64,000 nucleotides of DNA from CAYTPI01 sp964439625 (GCA_964439625.1 CAYTPI010000018.1:1-64000), one strand, 5' to 3'. Shown: positions 45,640 through 54,450, counted from the stretch's first letter. Translations and numbers: made by a program. Notes: generated from the letters alone by a model not told the origin.

Positions 45640-45665
45640 GCAGCCTATTCTGGCTGCTTATTTTT
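45640..45665 (+). terminator. Terminator-like hairpin upstream of the MBL-fold gene
   Basis: GCAGCC (45640-45645) pairs with GGCTGC (45652-45657), loop of six, followed by TTATTTTT (45658-45665). It lies only 31 bases before the ATG of the next gene and no rightward gene lies within 1.4 kb upstream, so it may be a leader attenuator rather than a normal terminator. Confidence 0.6.
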
Positions 45666-45695
45666 CGATACAACAAGCGAGACAAGACCAACATA

Positions 45696-46340
45696 ATGGA
45701 TATTACATGGTATGGGCACAGTTGTTTCCGCATGATTGAACGCGGTTCAGCGAGTATTGTGACGGATCCCTTCGACGATACGATTGGTTACGCAGTCCCC
45801 AAACTTAAAGCAGATATCGTCAGTGTGAGCCATGCTGCACCGGGTCACAACGCGGTTGACAACGTCAAGGGCTACAATCTGCTCATCGACAGCCCCGGTG
45901 AATATGAAATCGGTGGTGTCTTTGTCACAGGGGTGGCGACCTTTGACCCGAAAGGTGACCCGGAAACGCTGCGCCGTAACGTTATCTACGTTTATAATTT
46001 TGGCTCGATCACCGTTTGCCATCTTGGCGACCTCGATTATGTGCCCAAGCAAAACCAGATTGAAGCCTTGGGATCAATTGATGTGCTGCTGGTGCCCGTT
46101 GGAGGGGGGGGCGGCCTGAATGCTACGCAGGCCTCTGATGTCATTAGTCTCATTGAGCCGCGCATTGTTGTGCCGATGCACTTCAAAACGCCACAGACGC
46201 ACCTGGAGCTAGAGCCTATCGACCGCTTTGTCGGGGAGATGGGGCTGCAAAATATCGAAGAGACCGACTCTCTGCGCGTCAACTGGAATACGCTTGCAGG
46301 CGAAGATACAGAGGTGGTACTGTTAACAATCACAACTTAA
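45696..46340 (+). CDS. MBL-fold (UPF0173-like) protein with altered metal motif
   Basis: 214 residues. The metallo-beta-lactamase fold is clear: MDITWYGHSCFRM, VTDPF, ADIVSVSHAAPGHNAVDNVKG, DSPGEYEIGGV, CHLGDLDYVP and IVVPMHFKT. In active members the first motif is HxHxDH; here it reads HAAPGH (His46, Ala48, Gly50, His51), so a metal ligand and the catalytic Asp are lost, while the later Asp and His remain. It may bind one metal, or not be an enzyme. A run of eight G (46104-46111) lies in the gene. It is followed by a small gene with about 50 bases between. Confidence 0.8.
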   Translation: MDITWYGHSCFRMIERGSASIVTDPFDDTIGYAVPKLKADIVSVSHAAPGHNAVDNVKGYNLLIDSPGEYEIGGVFVTGVATFDPKGDPETLRRNVIYVYNFGSITVCHLGDLDYVPKQNQIEALGSIDVLLVPVGGGGGLNATQASDVISLIEPRIVVPMHFKTPQTHLELEPIDRFVGEMGLQNIEETDSLRVNWNTLAGEDTEVVLLTITT

Positions 46341-46391
46341 GGGGCATCACAACAGGGTGATGGCACGGATTGTTGAGGGGAATAGCGTTTT

Positions 46392-46694
46392 ATGGTCAAA
46401 CTATTGATGAGTTGGGATATCCGCGATGGGCAGGACGCCGACTATTTTGAATTTGTCGTCCGCGAGTGGGTGCCGGGCATCACAAAATTGGGGCTGCAAC
46501 CGACCGAGGCTTGGTATACGATCTACGGTGAGCAGCCGCAGGTGTTGGCTGGTGGTGTCGCCGATGACCTGAGCACCATCGAGAAAATCCTCGAAAGTAA
46601 AGAGTGGGATAAGCTGTTAAACAGCCTTCAGGATTATGTGATCAATTACCAGCATAAAATTGTGCCCAATAATGGTAATCTACAGTTAATGTAG
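46392..46694 (+). CDS. Unknown small protein, dimeric alpha/beta-barrel-like
   Basis: 100 residues. MVKLLMSWDIRDGQDADYFEFVVREWVPGITKLGLQPTEAWYTIYG, then QVLAGGVADDLSTIEKILESKEWDKLLNSLQDYV follows the pattern of ferredoxin-like alpha/beta barrels (ABM/EthD-type). No catalytic residue is evident. It follows the MBL-fold gene and ends 18 bases before a strong terminator, so the two probably form one transcript. Confidence 0.6.
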   Translation: MVKLLMSWDIRDGQDADYFEFVVREWVPGITKLGLQPTEAWYTIYGEQPQVLAGGVADDLSTIEKILESKEWDKLLNSLQDYVINYQHKIVPNNGNLQLM

Positions 46695-46712
46695 CCTGCT
46701 TAGATGCATGAG

Positions 46713-46738
46713 CCGGAGCCCATCGCTCCGGATTTTTT
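46713..46738 (+). terminator. Rho-independent terminator
   Basis: CCGGAGC (46713-46719) pairs with GCTCCGG (46725-46731), loop of five, followed by A and six T (46733-46738). It ends the MBL-fold transcript just after the gene at 46392. Confidence 0.85.
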
Positions 46739-46756
46739 AATTCTGGCGGTAAACCA

Positions 46757-47725
46757 ATGGATGATGTTGTGCAAGCTCAGCAGAAACGGTCTCGTGGTGT
46801 ACTGCGGTGGGGCTTACTCTTTGCGATTATCGTACTGCTAGCGTTATTGCTTGTCATTATCTGGCTGCGGCGACCCACACCGAACCGTAATCAGTTGGCG
46901 CTCGGAGAACAGCCCTCGGCTGCGGAACCAATCGATATCAGCATTCAAGCACCGAGTGAACTGGATGGCTTGTCTCGGCAGCAGGTCTTTGATCAACGGA
47001 CGACGTTGGTCGAGCAGTACCCACAACTGCTTGCCGCAGACTACACGCCGGATGATGCTACTTTTGGCGATATTATTGACGGCTTGCCTTGGTGGGGTAT
47101 GGAAGGCCAATTTGTGCATTTTAGCGGCGCGCGTTCCATCGATGGCCCGTCCGAAGAATCTCGCTTTTTAATGAACCCCTATATTTTGGTTGCGCCGGAC
47201 TTTTGGCCTGCCATTAGCTACACTGGCTTCGTTTGGGATGATGAGCGCCTAACGGCAGACGCTCTGCAAGACCCAGCTTTCCCATATACACCCTATCCAC
47301 AGTCTGTGCGCTGGTCTCCCCAAGCGCGTCAGATGGTGGTGACCTACAATACAACCGCCTGGCTGCAAGCAATCAACATGTGGAGGGAAAACCGCTTGAC
47401 CTACGGTGAACTGGTTTTCGACTTGATTGCCTATAATGCACGGGATTTCAACCTCAACTATGTGCTGGTTCGCTATGACCTCTCTACCAATATCGACAAG
47501 GTCGGCGAACGCCCAACAGCCCCCTTTGCAATCAGCCACTACATTCACCAAGGTGGGAGCTGCGGCTACCCTGGGGGCTGCAACAACATGAGCCCATCAA
47601 CGCCCCCCATTCAGGATTTGCTGGTGCGGCAAGCCCCGGCAGAGGCCGTCATTCACCTGTGGGCGGATAGGCCAACCAACCGTGACGTTCCACCTGATAT
47701 GGTCGTGGTACTTAAATTTGAGTAG
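46757..47725 (+). CDS. Unknown membrane-anchored protein
   Basis: 322 residues. A basic N-terminus (QAQQKRSRGVLRW) precedes one membrane helix (GLLFAIIVLLALLLVIIWL, about 19-37), so most of the protein is outside the membrane. The outer part includes DGLSRQQVFDQRTTLVEQYPQL, PFPYTPYPQSVRWSPQARQMVVTYN and SHYIHQGGSCGYPGGCNNMSPS, with a Gly/Cys-rich cluster that could form disulfides. I do not recognise the domain. No lipobox. Confidence 0.6.
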   Translation: MDDVVQAQQKRSRGVLRWGLLFAIIVLLALLLVIIWLRRPTPNRNQLALGEQPSAAEPIDISIQAPSELDGLSRQQVFDQRTTLVEQYPQLLAADYTPDDATFGDIIDGLPWWGMEGQFVHFSGARSIDGPSEESRFLMNPYILVAPDFWPAISYTGFVWDDERLTADALQDPAFPYTPYPQSVRWSPQARQMVVTYNTTAWLQAINMWRENRLTYGELVFDLIAYNARDFNLNYVLVRYDLSTNIDKVGERPTAPFAISHYIHQGGSCGYPGGCNNMSPSTPPIQDLLVRQAPAEAVIHLWADRPTNRDVPPDMVVVLKFE

Positions 47726-47817
47726 TGTACTCTTGGCAAGAGCACTAGCGATCCATTACAGTTAAGTCCACTGATAAAATTTTTCCGACAGCGACCAGCG
47801 AAGGAGCAGCTTTCCAA

Positions 47818-48342
47818 ATGAACATAGATGATATCGCTTATAATCTGTCCCTTTTCATACAGAATAATCCGATGATTGTATTTGCCGTTATCGCTGTTTT
47901 TATGGTGGTCACTCTTGGTGTTGTGTCTACTGGTGGCAGCAAGAGCAAGGGCAAGAAGGGTAAGCTGGGCAAAGAGTTTGGAAAAATGTCCAAGCAGGAG
48001 CTGAACAAAGTCCGCGCTAAAGGCGGTGCGACAGGCGCTCAGCGTTTCAACCGGCGTAAACTACCGACCAAAATTAGGCGTACTGAGCGCCGAGCAAAGA
48101 TGTTTAAGGATGCAAAAAAAGCAGGCGGTAAACAGCGTGCCTATGGTGGCGGTAAAGATGTAGGCGGCAAGCGTGCCAACCCTGTTGGTGGTAACCTTGA
48201 ACGGGCCATGCGCGATGCGCGTAAGGCAGTCAAGCAGCAAAATAAAGAAAAAGCCAAAGCGCTTCAAGAGGGCAAGTCACCCAGTAAGAAGAAGAAAAAA
48301 AAGAGCGACAACGGTATGGGAAGCAGCGGGCTGGGCTTCTAA
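47818..48342 (+). CDS. Small membrane protein with a Lys/Arg-rich cytoplasmic tail
   Basis: 174 residues. Start ATG 47818 has AAGGAG upstream. One membrane helix (about 17-38) is followed by a very basic tail (SKSKGKKGKLGKEFGKMS, RFNRRKLPTKIRRTERRAKMFKDAKKAGGKQRAYGGGKD) that ends with KKKKKKSDNGMGSSGLGF. A tail of this kind should bind nucleic acid, ribosomes or phospholipid. No known domain. Function unknown. Confidence 0.6.
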   Translation: MNIDDIAYNLSLFIQNNPMIVFAVIAVFMVVTLGVVSTGGSKSKGKKGKLGKEFGKMSKQELNKVRAKGGATGAQRFNRRKLPTKIRRTERRAKMFKDAKKAGGKQRAYGGGKDVGGKRANPVGGNLERAMRDARKAVKQQNKEKAKALQEGKSPSKKKKKKSDNGMGSSGLGF

Positions 48343-48613
48343 CCGCGCCCGGGGGCAATGCAACCAAGACAATCTGTTAGCGGTCAGGGTGAAGTACCAT
48401 GACAGCCTCTTATTTCCATATGAAAGAGAACGCAAAAACCTGAGCAGGTCGCCGCGTTCTTTAGATGATTTTTATCATACAAATGGTGGATGTAACTTAA
48501 GCTTTAAGTCGGTGTTAAGCGCTTATAATAACCCACATACTAACCTAAGATTGGATCGGGAGTAAGCTATCCAACTCTGGGCGGTGCAACCCCCCTTGCA
48601 TGGCACCTTCTCC

Positions 48614-49219
48614 TTACTGATCAGCGGTTTCGCCTGTGCCGCAACTTGGCATAACGAACGCTTCATTCGGTTCTAACTGAATGTACGAAATGCGCCCAGC
48701 CCCGTCAATGGCTGTGCGTCCATCATTCATATAGCCGAAAAAGTCCTCACCATTGAAAACAAACGCTTCGCTATCCCGCGTGAACTGTTGTGAGTTATAG
48801 CCTGCGTTAAGGCCAAACCTGTTGGCTAAATCACCACCGGTTGCCACCAAGCGAACAAACTCACCATCGATGAACTGCACCCGTGGGAATGGGTCCATCG
48901 TGTCTTCTTTGAAGAGAATATCGAGGTAGCAAAAAGCTGCTTCTGTAACGAAGAGTTCCTCACCGCCACGGTTGATTAGGGGTGTTGGGTCATACGAAAA
49001 TGCGCCAGCATACGTGTTGCCCTCTAACGTCCCAGAGACGATCTCGACCACAACCTGATGCGTGATCAGCCCAGGGCCGCCTAGAACATATGGGGTCGGT
49101 GTCGGTGGTGGCCCGGAACTTGCCGGGCTGCCGCGGCGGCAACCACTTAGGGCTATGGTGAGTATCAGCACGATGGGAATGAGCCATAAATATGATCGGG
49201 TAATGTGTCGGCGGATCAT
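48614..49219 (-). CDS. Putative lipoprotein, unknown function
   Basis: About 201 residues; start at ATG 49219 or TTG 49228 (AAGGAG lies upstream). Signal IRRHITRSYLWLIPIVLILTIALSGC with lipobox LSGC, then a PT-rich linker (SGPPPTPTPYVLGG) and a beta-rich domain with VVEIVSGTLEGNTYAG, GRISYIQLEPNEAFVMPSCG. No known domain is recognised. Confidence 0.6.
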   Translation of the reverse strand: MIRRHITRSYLWLIPIVLILTIALSGCRRGSPASSGPPPTPTPYVLGGPGLITHQVVVEIVSGTLEGNTYAGAFSYDPTPLINRGGEELFVTEAAFCYLDILFKEDTMDPFPRVQFIDGEFVRLVATGGDLANRFGLNAGYNSQQFTRDSEAFVFNGEDFFGYMNDGRTAIDGAGRISYIQLEPNEAFVMPSCGTGETADQ

Positions 49220-49269
49220 AAAGAGCAACGCTCCTTGAGCAACTAGCTATGATAGGGCTGCACTGACAA

Positions 49270-50280
49270 TCAATCAGGTAAAGTAATCACTTGGCCTGGG
49301 TAGATTAAGTTTGGGTTGATGTCGGGGTTCGTCTCGACTAGCTCAAGTAGATCGGTGTTTGTTGTTTCACTGATGTCGGCGAGTGTTTCGCAGGTGCCGA
49401 CGATGTAGCGATTACCACTGACTTGCCCCTGTGTACAGCCTGCTGATGGTTGAACGATTGGCTGCCGGACGGTCACCTCGATCACCGGGCTGGTGCGTTC
49501 TGGTTGATCGATGGGGCGTACTTGTAAGCGATGCAGGCCGGGTGCCGGGCTGTAGGTGTAACGCCATTGACCTTGGGCATTAACGGTGATCGCTGCGATC
49601 ACTTGATCATTATCCAATACTTGGACGCGTTCGTTAGGCGGCGCGATGCCTGAAATGATCATGTCGCCGGGCGGCAACTCTTCTCCATTGACCGGGCTAG
49701 CGATGGCAAAACTGGTCGAGTTGCTGTTTGTTTCGGTAGTAATTGGCTGCAGGCTGGGCGCTGGTTCTAGAGTGACGGTTAACATGGTACTGGGTTCCAT
49801 GGTCGTAGCGCTAGTCGCTGTGACCCCGACCGTTGCTGATGGCGCGATGGCGTCTGTTGGCGTAGCTTCCGGCGTAGCGGATGCCTCGATTGCTGGCGTG
49901 GGTGTGAAGGTTGGGCCAGCGGTAAATGTGGGCGATGGTGTTAACGTAACCGTTGGAGTTGCTGTGTTGGTCGGTGCTGCTGTGCCGATCTCGGTCGGTA
50001 TAACGCTGGTGACGCTGCCTATTGGAGTTGGGCTTAATTCGGAGGCTGCCATCGTTGCTGGTAAGTTTTGTGTAGCGGTAGCGGTCAATGTGACGCTGGC
50101 CTCATTGATTACCGCTGCTGCGCCGCTGTTATTGTCATTGCGGCTGCTGGTAAAGTTGAGCCACAACCATGCTAGAATCAACAGCACGACGACCACACCA
50201 AACGCAATCAACCGACCGTTGATGGGTGTATCTTCAACATCTGCATTGACGTTGGGCTGCTCGATGCCACTACCCTCCAC
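49270..50280 (-). CDS. Membrane-anchored LysM-domain protein
   Basis: 336 residues. One membrane helix near residues 26-43 (LIAFGVVVVLLILAWLWL) follows a short cytoplasmic tail. A long Thr/Ala/Pro-rich linker leads to an Ig-like domain (SFAIASPVNGEELPPGDMIISGIAPPNERVQVLDNDQV), then a C-terminal LysM (NRYIVGTCETLADISETTNTDLLELVETNPDINPNLIYPGQVITLP), which binds peptidoglycan or other GlcNAc polymers. It is a wall-associated protein by inference. Confidence 0.8.
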   Translation of the reverse strand: MEGSGIEQPNVNADVEDTPINGRLIAFGVVVVLLILAWLWLNFTSSRNDNNSGAAAVINEASVTLTATATQNLPATMAASELSPTPIGSVTSVIPTEIGTAAPTNTATPTVTLTPSPTFTAGPTFTPTPAIEASATPEATPTDAIAPSATVGVTATSATTMEPSTMLTVTLEPAPSLQPITTETNSNSTSFAIASPVNGEELPPGDMIISGIAPPNERVQVLDNDQVIAAITVNAQGQWRYTYSPAPGLHRLQVRPIDQPERTSPVIEVTVRQPIVQPSAGCTQGQVSGNRYIVGTCETLADISETTNTDLLELVETNPDINPNLIYPGQVITLPD

Positions 50281-50377
50281 CTGGGGAATTACCTAGATGA
50301 ATTATACCAGCGCCTTTCGTTTGTTCGTAACTCTGATCATTGTGGATTATCAGACGCTTGGGGCGCAGCGGCATTTC

Positions 50378-50908
50378 TCAGCTCGACGACAGAAACGTTC
50401 CTTTCCCAGAAACGGCAGCCTGCACGAAATCTTGGTGGCGGTCGAGGTGGCGCAGCAGGTGTAGTAGCATTTCTTCAACCGTATTTTTGACGCCGATATC
50501 TGCCAGTAACTGCCAGTGTACAGGGTGATCAAGCTGTTCTTCTGCCAGCCCTTCGGTCAATTTGATCATGGCATTGCGGGCCTCTTTGAAGGACGCAATC
50601 AATTCCTTTGGCCCCATGGTATCGTAGTCGCAGGCGCGCAAATCGGTGACGTTTTCAGGGTCGAGCACGACGTTCAGGAAGCCCGAGTCAGTCGGGCGCG
50701 CTGGTTCTTTAAGGCGCTTCTGAATGTAGCTATGGTACCAGCGCTCTACTTCAGCGTAATGGCAAATCACCTCTAGTACAGGCCATTCTGCGCCGTCCAT
50801 GTAGACGAGGTCTTGCCATTGATCGTCTTTTACAGCCTCGAAAAAAGCAATGACCTCATCACGGTTGGCTTTCAGACGCTCAATAAGGTGTGCTTTTCTT
50901 GCAGACAT
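50378..50908 (-). CDS. DinB-superfamily protein (ClbS/DfsB-like)
   Basis: 176 residues, helical. ARKAHLIERLKANRDEVIAFFEAVKDDQWQDLVY, then WPVLEVICHYAEVERWYHSYIQKRL and TVEEMLLHLLRHLDRHQDF follow the DinB-like four-helix bundle with His at ICHYAEVE and HLDRHQ. Some relatives (ClbS) are cyclopropane hydrolases; most have no known substrate. The start ATG 50908 is clear. A second DinB-like gene is at 36100. Confidence 0.75.
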   Translation of the reverse strand: MSARKAHLIERLKANRDEVIAFFEAVKDDQWQDLVYMDGAEWPVLEVICHYAEVERWYHSYIQKRLKEPARPTDSGFLNVVLDPENVTDLRACDYDTMGPKELIASFKEARNAMIKLTEGLAEEQLDHPVHWQLLADIGVKNTVEEMLLHLLRHLDRHQDFVQAAVSGKGTFLSSS

Positions 50909-51104
50909 GTAGGTTACTCTTTCAAAAAATCATCGATTAAACGTGTAGGGTGAGTTTAACAGACTTTTAACGTCGCTTCATACTTTTTCCACTTGATTAT
51001 CATACGTGAACCTGGCGCTGGGCAAACGCTTGCCGTATTTGATTCCGCCCCCTCTGATTGATAGAGTTTAGGTCATTATCAATGCTGATTTAAAGGTCGC
51101 TGAT

Positions 51105-51755
51105 TTGTTTGGTAACTTTACCCCCGCTAACTTACTGACCAATGCCATTGTGCTGTTAGTCGCGATGGCAGTCCATGAGTATGCCCATACCCGCGTCGCT
51201 TATGCTTGGGGCGACGACACCGCCAAGCGCATGGGCCGCATGACGCTTGACCCTCGTGCTAACATCAACTTGCCGGGTTTTATCATCGGTGTGCTGATTG
51301 GTTTCGCCATTCTTGGGTCAGCCCCGGTCAACCCGTCACGGATGCGTGACCCGCGTTGGGGCTACTTCTGGGCGGTGATCGCTGGCCCAATCTCGAATCT
51401 GTTGGTGGCGGTTGTGTTTGCGCTGCCCGTTCGGTTAGGTCTACTCTCGCTGACTGGCTCGCCCGGCAGTGACATCATCCCGTCGCCCAACTACGTCGTC
51501 ACCCAGATGATCTTCCTCAATCTGCTTTTGTTCTTTTTTAACCTGCTGCCGCTCTCACCGTTGGATGGTTGGTCAGTGGTGTTCGCCGCCTTACCACCAG
51601 GCCCATCGATTTGGTGGCAGCGCCAGCGTGAATACACGATGTATGCCCTGTTCGCTTTCGTTGGGCTGTCTTTCGTAGTGCCGCAGTTCAGTCCGCTGAC
51701 CTTCTTGATCGCCGTGCCCAGCCAGACGCTTCTGTTTTTACTTGCCGGTGTATAA
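51105..51755 (+). CDS. M50-family site-2-protease-like membrane peptidase
   Basis: 216 residues. MAVHEYAHTRVAYAWGDD has the HExxH zinc motif (His24, Glu25, His28) in a membrane helix. The second motif NLLPLSPLDGW gives the third zinc ligand (Asp in LDG), and the middle loop with VNPSRMRDPRWGYFWAVIAGPISN is typical of the short M50B type. Such enzymes cut substrates inside the membrane. It has no PDZ domain and no obvious anti-sigma partner. Start is TTG 51105. Confidence 0.85.
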   Translation: MFGNFTPANLLTNAIVLLVAMAVHEYAHTRVAYAWGDDTAKRMGRMTLDPRANINLPGFIIGVLIGFAILGSAPVNPSRMRDPRWGYFWAVIAGPISNLLVAVVFALPVRLGLLSLTGSPGSDIIPSPNYVVTQMIFLNLLLFFFNLLPLSPLDGWSVVFAALPPGPSIWWQRQREYTMYALFAFVGLSFVVPQFSPLTFLIAVPSQTLLFLLAGV

Positions 51756-51852
51756 GCAACTTATTAAATCATCGTTTAATTCTGGCGAATTGGCCTGAAT
51801 CCGGGCATAAACTGAATCTGAAAACGACCATACGGTATTGGAAGAACAATCT

Positions 51853-53220
51853 ATGCACTATTGGTATTCAATCTTTGTGATAATCCTTGCTGCCCTTGCG
51901 TTGCCGGCTTGCAGTCGCGGTGGCTCCGAGACGGATGCAGCCGAAGCCCCCATTGTAGAGCAGGTCACGCAGACAACTGCCGAACTCCCAACCAGCGCGC
52001 CCCCATCAACAAACGAATCCATGACCGGTGACACTCAAGAAGTAGCCCCCGTTGAACCTGTCCGCGAGGTTAGCACGGAGCCAGTCGATGTGCAGTTGGC
52101 GCTCGTCGCCGATGGCTTCACCTCACCGGTGGGGATGGCGGTTGCCAATGACGGCAGCAACACGCTCTACATTATTGAGCAAAATGGCACCGTCGAGAAG
52201 GTCGCGCCGGATGGCACTCGCTTGGGCACTTTCTTGGATGTCAGCCGTTTGATGGTGCGCCTTAACCCTGCTTACGATGAACGTGGCTTACTTGGGCTGG
52301 CCTTCCATCCGAACTATGCTGAAAATGGGCGAGTCTTCGCCTACTTCAGTGTGCCTGATAGTGATGCCCAGCACGTTGGGCGCGTCTCTGAATTTACCGC
52401 GATTGATGGCGTCGCTGACGTGGCAACCGAGGCGGTCATCTTAGAAGTTGACCAGCCATTTGGCAACCATAATGGCGGTCAGTTGAGCTTCGGGCCAGAT
52501 GGTCTCTTGTACCTCGGTCTCGGTGATGGTGGTTCCGCTGGCGACCCTGAGCAGAATAGTCAGGATGTGGATACGCTGCTAGGCGGCATTGTGCGCATTG
52601 ATGTCGATGCTGCGGTACCGTATGCCGTCCCCGCCAGTAACCCCTTCACCGACGGCAGCGGCACACCGGAGTTGTACGCCTATGGGATGCGCAACCCATA
52701 TCGCTTTTCATTTGACTCCCTAACTGGCGATCTATGGGTTGCCGATGTCGGGCAGAACGCCTTTGAGGAAGTCAATATTGTGCAGGCGGGCGGCAACTAC
52801 GGTTGGCCCATCCGTGAGGCGACAAGCTGCTACAACGAAGCCAATCGCAATGCGCCGCTAGACGCTTGCGCCAACATCGATGAGATGGGCAACCCCCTGC
52901 TTGACCCCGTCTTAGAATATGACCATGGCGTCGGTATTTCAGTGATTGGTGGCTACGTCTACCGTGGTGATCAAATTGATAATTTGTATGGGCGGTACGT
53001 CTTTGGGGATTGGAGCGGCGTGTTGTTCGTCGGGACGCCAGCTAATAACCAATGGTCATGGGACTACATGACGATCAACGGTGAGATCGGGGTTGGGGCG
53101 CAGGTACTTGGCTTCGGCGAGGATGAAGTCGGCGCTCTCTATGTGTTGACCAGTAATCGGAGCAGCCCCACCGGGCAAAGCGGCAACGTCTGGCGGGTTG
53201 CGCAGTCAGTAAACCAATAG
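51853..53220 (+). CDS. PQQ-dependent aldose sugar dehydrogenase (soluble type), lipoprotein
   Basis: 455 residues from ATG 51853. Signal MHYWYSIFVIILAALALPACSRGG with lipobox LPAC; a PT/Glu-rich linker; then a six-bladed propeller of the GDH-B/YliI family: GFTSPVGMAVAN, LGLAFHPNYAENGRVFAYFS, PFGNHNGGQLSFGPDGLLYLGLGDGGSAGDPEQNSQ (His and Ca/PQQ region), YAYGMRNPYRFSFDS, ADVGQNAFEEVNIVQAGGNYGWP and YRGDQIDNLYGRYVFGDW. It oxidises aldoses at C1 outside the cell and passes electrons to the respiratory chain, if PQQ is supplied. No PQQ synthesis genes are in view. Confidence 0.9.
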   Translation: MHYWYSIFVIILAALALPACSRGGSETDAAEAPIVEQVTQTTAELPTSAPPSTNESMTGDTQEVAPVEPVREVSTEPVDVQLALVADGFTSPVGMAVANDGSNTLYIIEQNGTVEKVAPDGTRLGTFLDVSRLMVRLNPAYDERGLLGLAFHPNYAENGRVFAYFSVPDSDAQHVGRVSEFTAIDGVADVATEAVILEVDQPFGNHNGGQLSFGPDGLLYLGLGDGGSAGDPEQNSQDVDTLLGGIVRIDVDAAVPYAVPASNPFTDGSGTPELYAYGMRNPYRFSFDSLTGDLWVADVGQNAFEEVNIVQAGGNYGWPIREATSCYNEANRNAPLDACANIDEMGNPLLDPVLEYDHGVGISVIGGYVYRGDQIDNLYGRYVFGDWSGVLFVGTPANNQWSWDYMTINGEIGVGAQVLGFGEDEVGALYVLTSNRSSPTGQSGNVWRVAQSVNQ

Positions 53221-53230
53221 CCAGCCAATA

Positions 53231-53257
53231 GTGCGAGGCGAGTTTGCTGCCTCGCAC
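53231..53257 (+). terminator. Terminator-like hairpin after the PQQ dehydrogenase gene
   Basis: GTGCGAGGC (53231-53239) pairs with GCCTCGCAC (53249-53257), a perfect 9-bp stem with nine-base loop, 10 bases after the stop. No T-run follows (TAATCTC), so it may be Rho-dependent or a mRNA-stabilising stem. Confidence 0.55.
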
Positions 53258-53398
53258 TAATCTCTATTGACCTTCGTCTGAAGGGCACCGATCCTCCGAC
53301 GTTATTTTTCGTTGTTGGGATCGTTTAATCAGTGCATAACACTCCGCAATTATATTCATTGGGTCAAGTAAGGTTCTAGACGTTGTTAGGAGTGTATT

Positions 53399-53812
53399 GT
53401 GTCTAATATTGGTGATTTGTACAGCTTACCAAATGAACCTGTCATCGTATGGCGCTGGCCCGCCCTCTGGGATGATTTTCAGGCTGATTACGATGCGGAC
53501 CTACGAGTAGGAGTTCAACTATTGGATGCTGTCCAACAACCCCATTACGTCATAATTGATACGACAGCCCGTGAAGCTAACGCCAGCATCGACAACATGG
53601 TTTATGGGATGAACAAGGTTTTCCGAGGGCAAAACTCAATCGGCAAACATCCGAACATCCGCCATATCTACGCCGTCGGTACGAGTAACCTCGTCTGGAT
53701 GGTGAGTAAGGGACTCAATTCAGCGACTTTTGGATATGCGAAAGTTAATGTGTACCGAACTTTGGACGATGCGCTTAGCACAATCCGTGAGCAAATCACG
53801 TTGGAACAGTAA
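53399..53812 (+). CDS. SpoIIAA/STAS-like small protein, copy 1
   Basis: 137 residues. Start GTG at 53399 has AGGAG upstream. Core: VIVWRWPALWDDFQADYD, then HYVIIDTTAREANASIDNM, then RHIYAVGTSNLVWMVSKGLN and DDALSTIREQ, the same order as the 12.95-kb protein (WPWSWAEF ... SYLLIDATAAQEV). This fits a SpoIIAA/STAS-type fold. It is convergent with the response regulator fragment that follows. Partner and ligand unknown. Confidence 0.6.
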   Translation: MSNIGDLYSLPNEPVIVWRWPALWDDFQADYDADLRVGVQLLDAVQQPHYVIIDTTAREANASIDNMVYGMNKVFRGQNSIGKHPNIRHIYAVGTSNLVWMVSKGLNSATFGYAKVNVYRTLDDALSTIREQITLEQ

Positions 53813-53814
53813 CT

Positions 53815-54016
53815 TTAAGCTGGGTGATTAGCGCTGAAGCCTGTCAGCCGTTGGGCAAATTGAGCCAGTTGATCGGAGCGGATTGGCTTCATTAAGACCA
53901 TGTCAACCATAGGCTGAAGCTGCATCCCTTGCCCATCAGCGGTGATGAGCATAATCTTGGTTCCAGCAGCGCGCAGCTGTGTGCCTACCTTGTTGAGAAT
54001 GCGCTCTCCGTCGCAC
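53815..54016 (-). pseudogene. Truncated response regulator (C-terminal two thirds) made by the duplication
   Basis: The sequence equals 54451-54652 of the intact response regulator. It runs from the stop back to the Asp loop region and then meets the left end of unit 2 (54017). It has no start and lacks the N-terminal acidic residues and signal for translation, so it cannot give a working receiver. Confidence 0.85.
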
Positions 54017-54034
54017 CGTTGTTAGGAGTGTATT

Positions 54035-54448
54035 GTGTCTAATATTGGTGATTTGTACAGCTTACCAAATGAACCTGTCATCGTATGGCGCTGGCCCGCC
54101 CTCTGGGATGATTTTCAGGCTGATTACGATGCGGACCTACGAGTAGGAGTTCAACTATTGGATGCTGTCCAACAACCCCATTACGTCATAATTGATACGA
54201 CAGCCCGTGAAGCTAACGCCAGCATCGACAACATGGTTTATGGGATGAACAAGGTTTTCCGAGGGCAAAACTCAATCGGCAAACATCCGAACATCCGCCA
54301 TATCTACGCCGTCGGTACGAGTAACCTCGTCTGGATGGTGAGTAAGGGACTCAATTCAGCGACTTTTGGATATGCGAAAGTTAATGTGTACCGAACTTTG
54401 GACGATGCGCTTAGCACAATCCGTGAGCAAATCACGTTGGAACAGTAA
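54035..54448 (+). CDS. SpoIIAA/STAS-like small protein, copy 2
   Basis: 137 residues with the same sequence as copy 1 (53399-53812). Its ribosome site is kept but only 18 bases of native upstream sequence remain, so the promoter of copy 1 must read through the truncated regulator, or copy 2 is silent. It is convergent with the intact response regulator (2 bases between the stops), which I take to be the original arrangement. Confidence 0.6.
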   Translation: MSNIGDLYSLPNEPVIVWRWPALWDDFQADYDADLRVGVQLLDAVQQPHYVIIDTTAREANASIDNMVYGMNKVFRGQNSIGKHPNIRHIYAVGTSNLVWMVSKGLNSATFGYAKVNVYRTLDDALSTIREQITLEQ

Positions 54449-54450
54449 CT

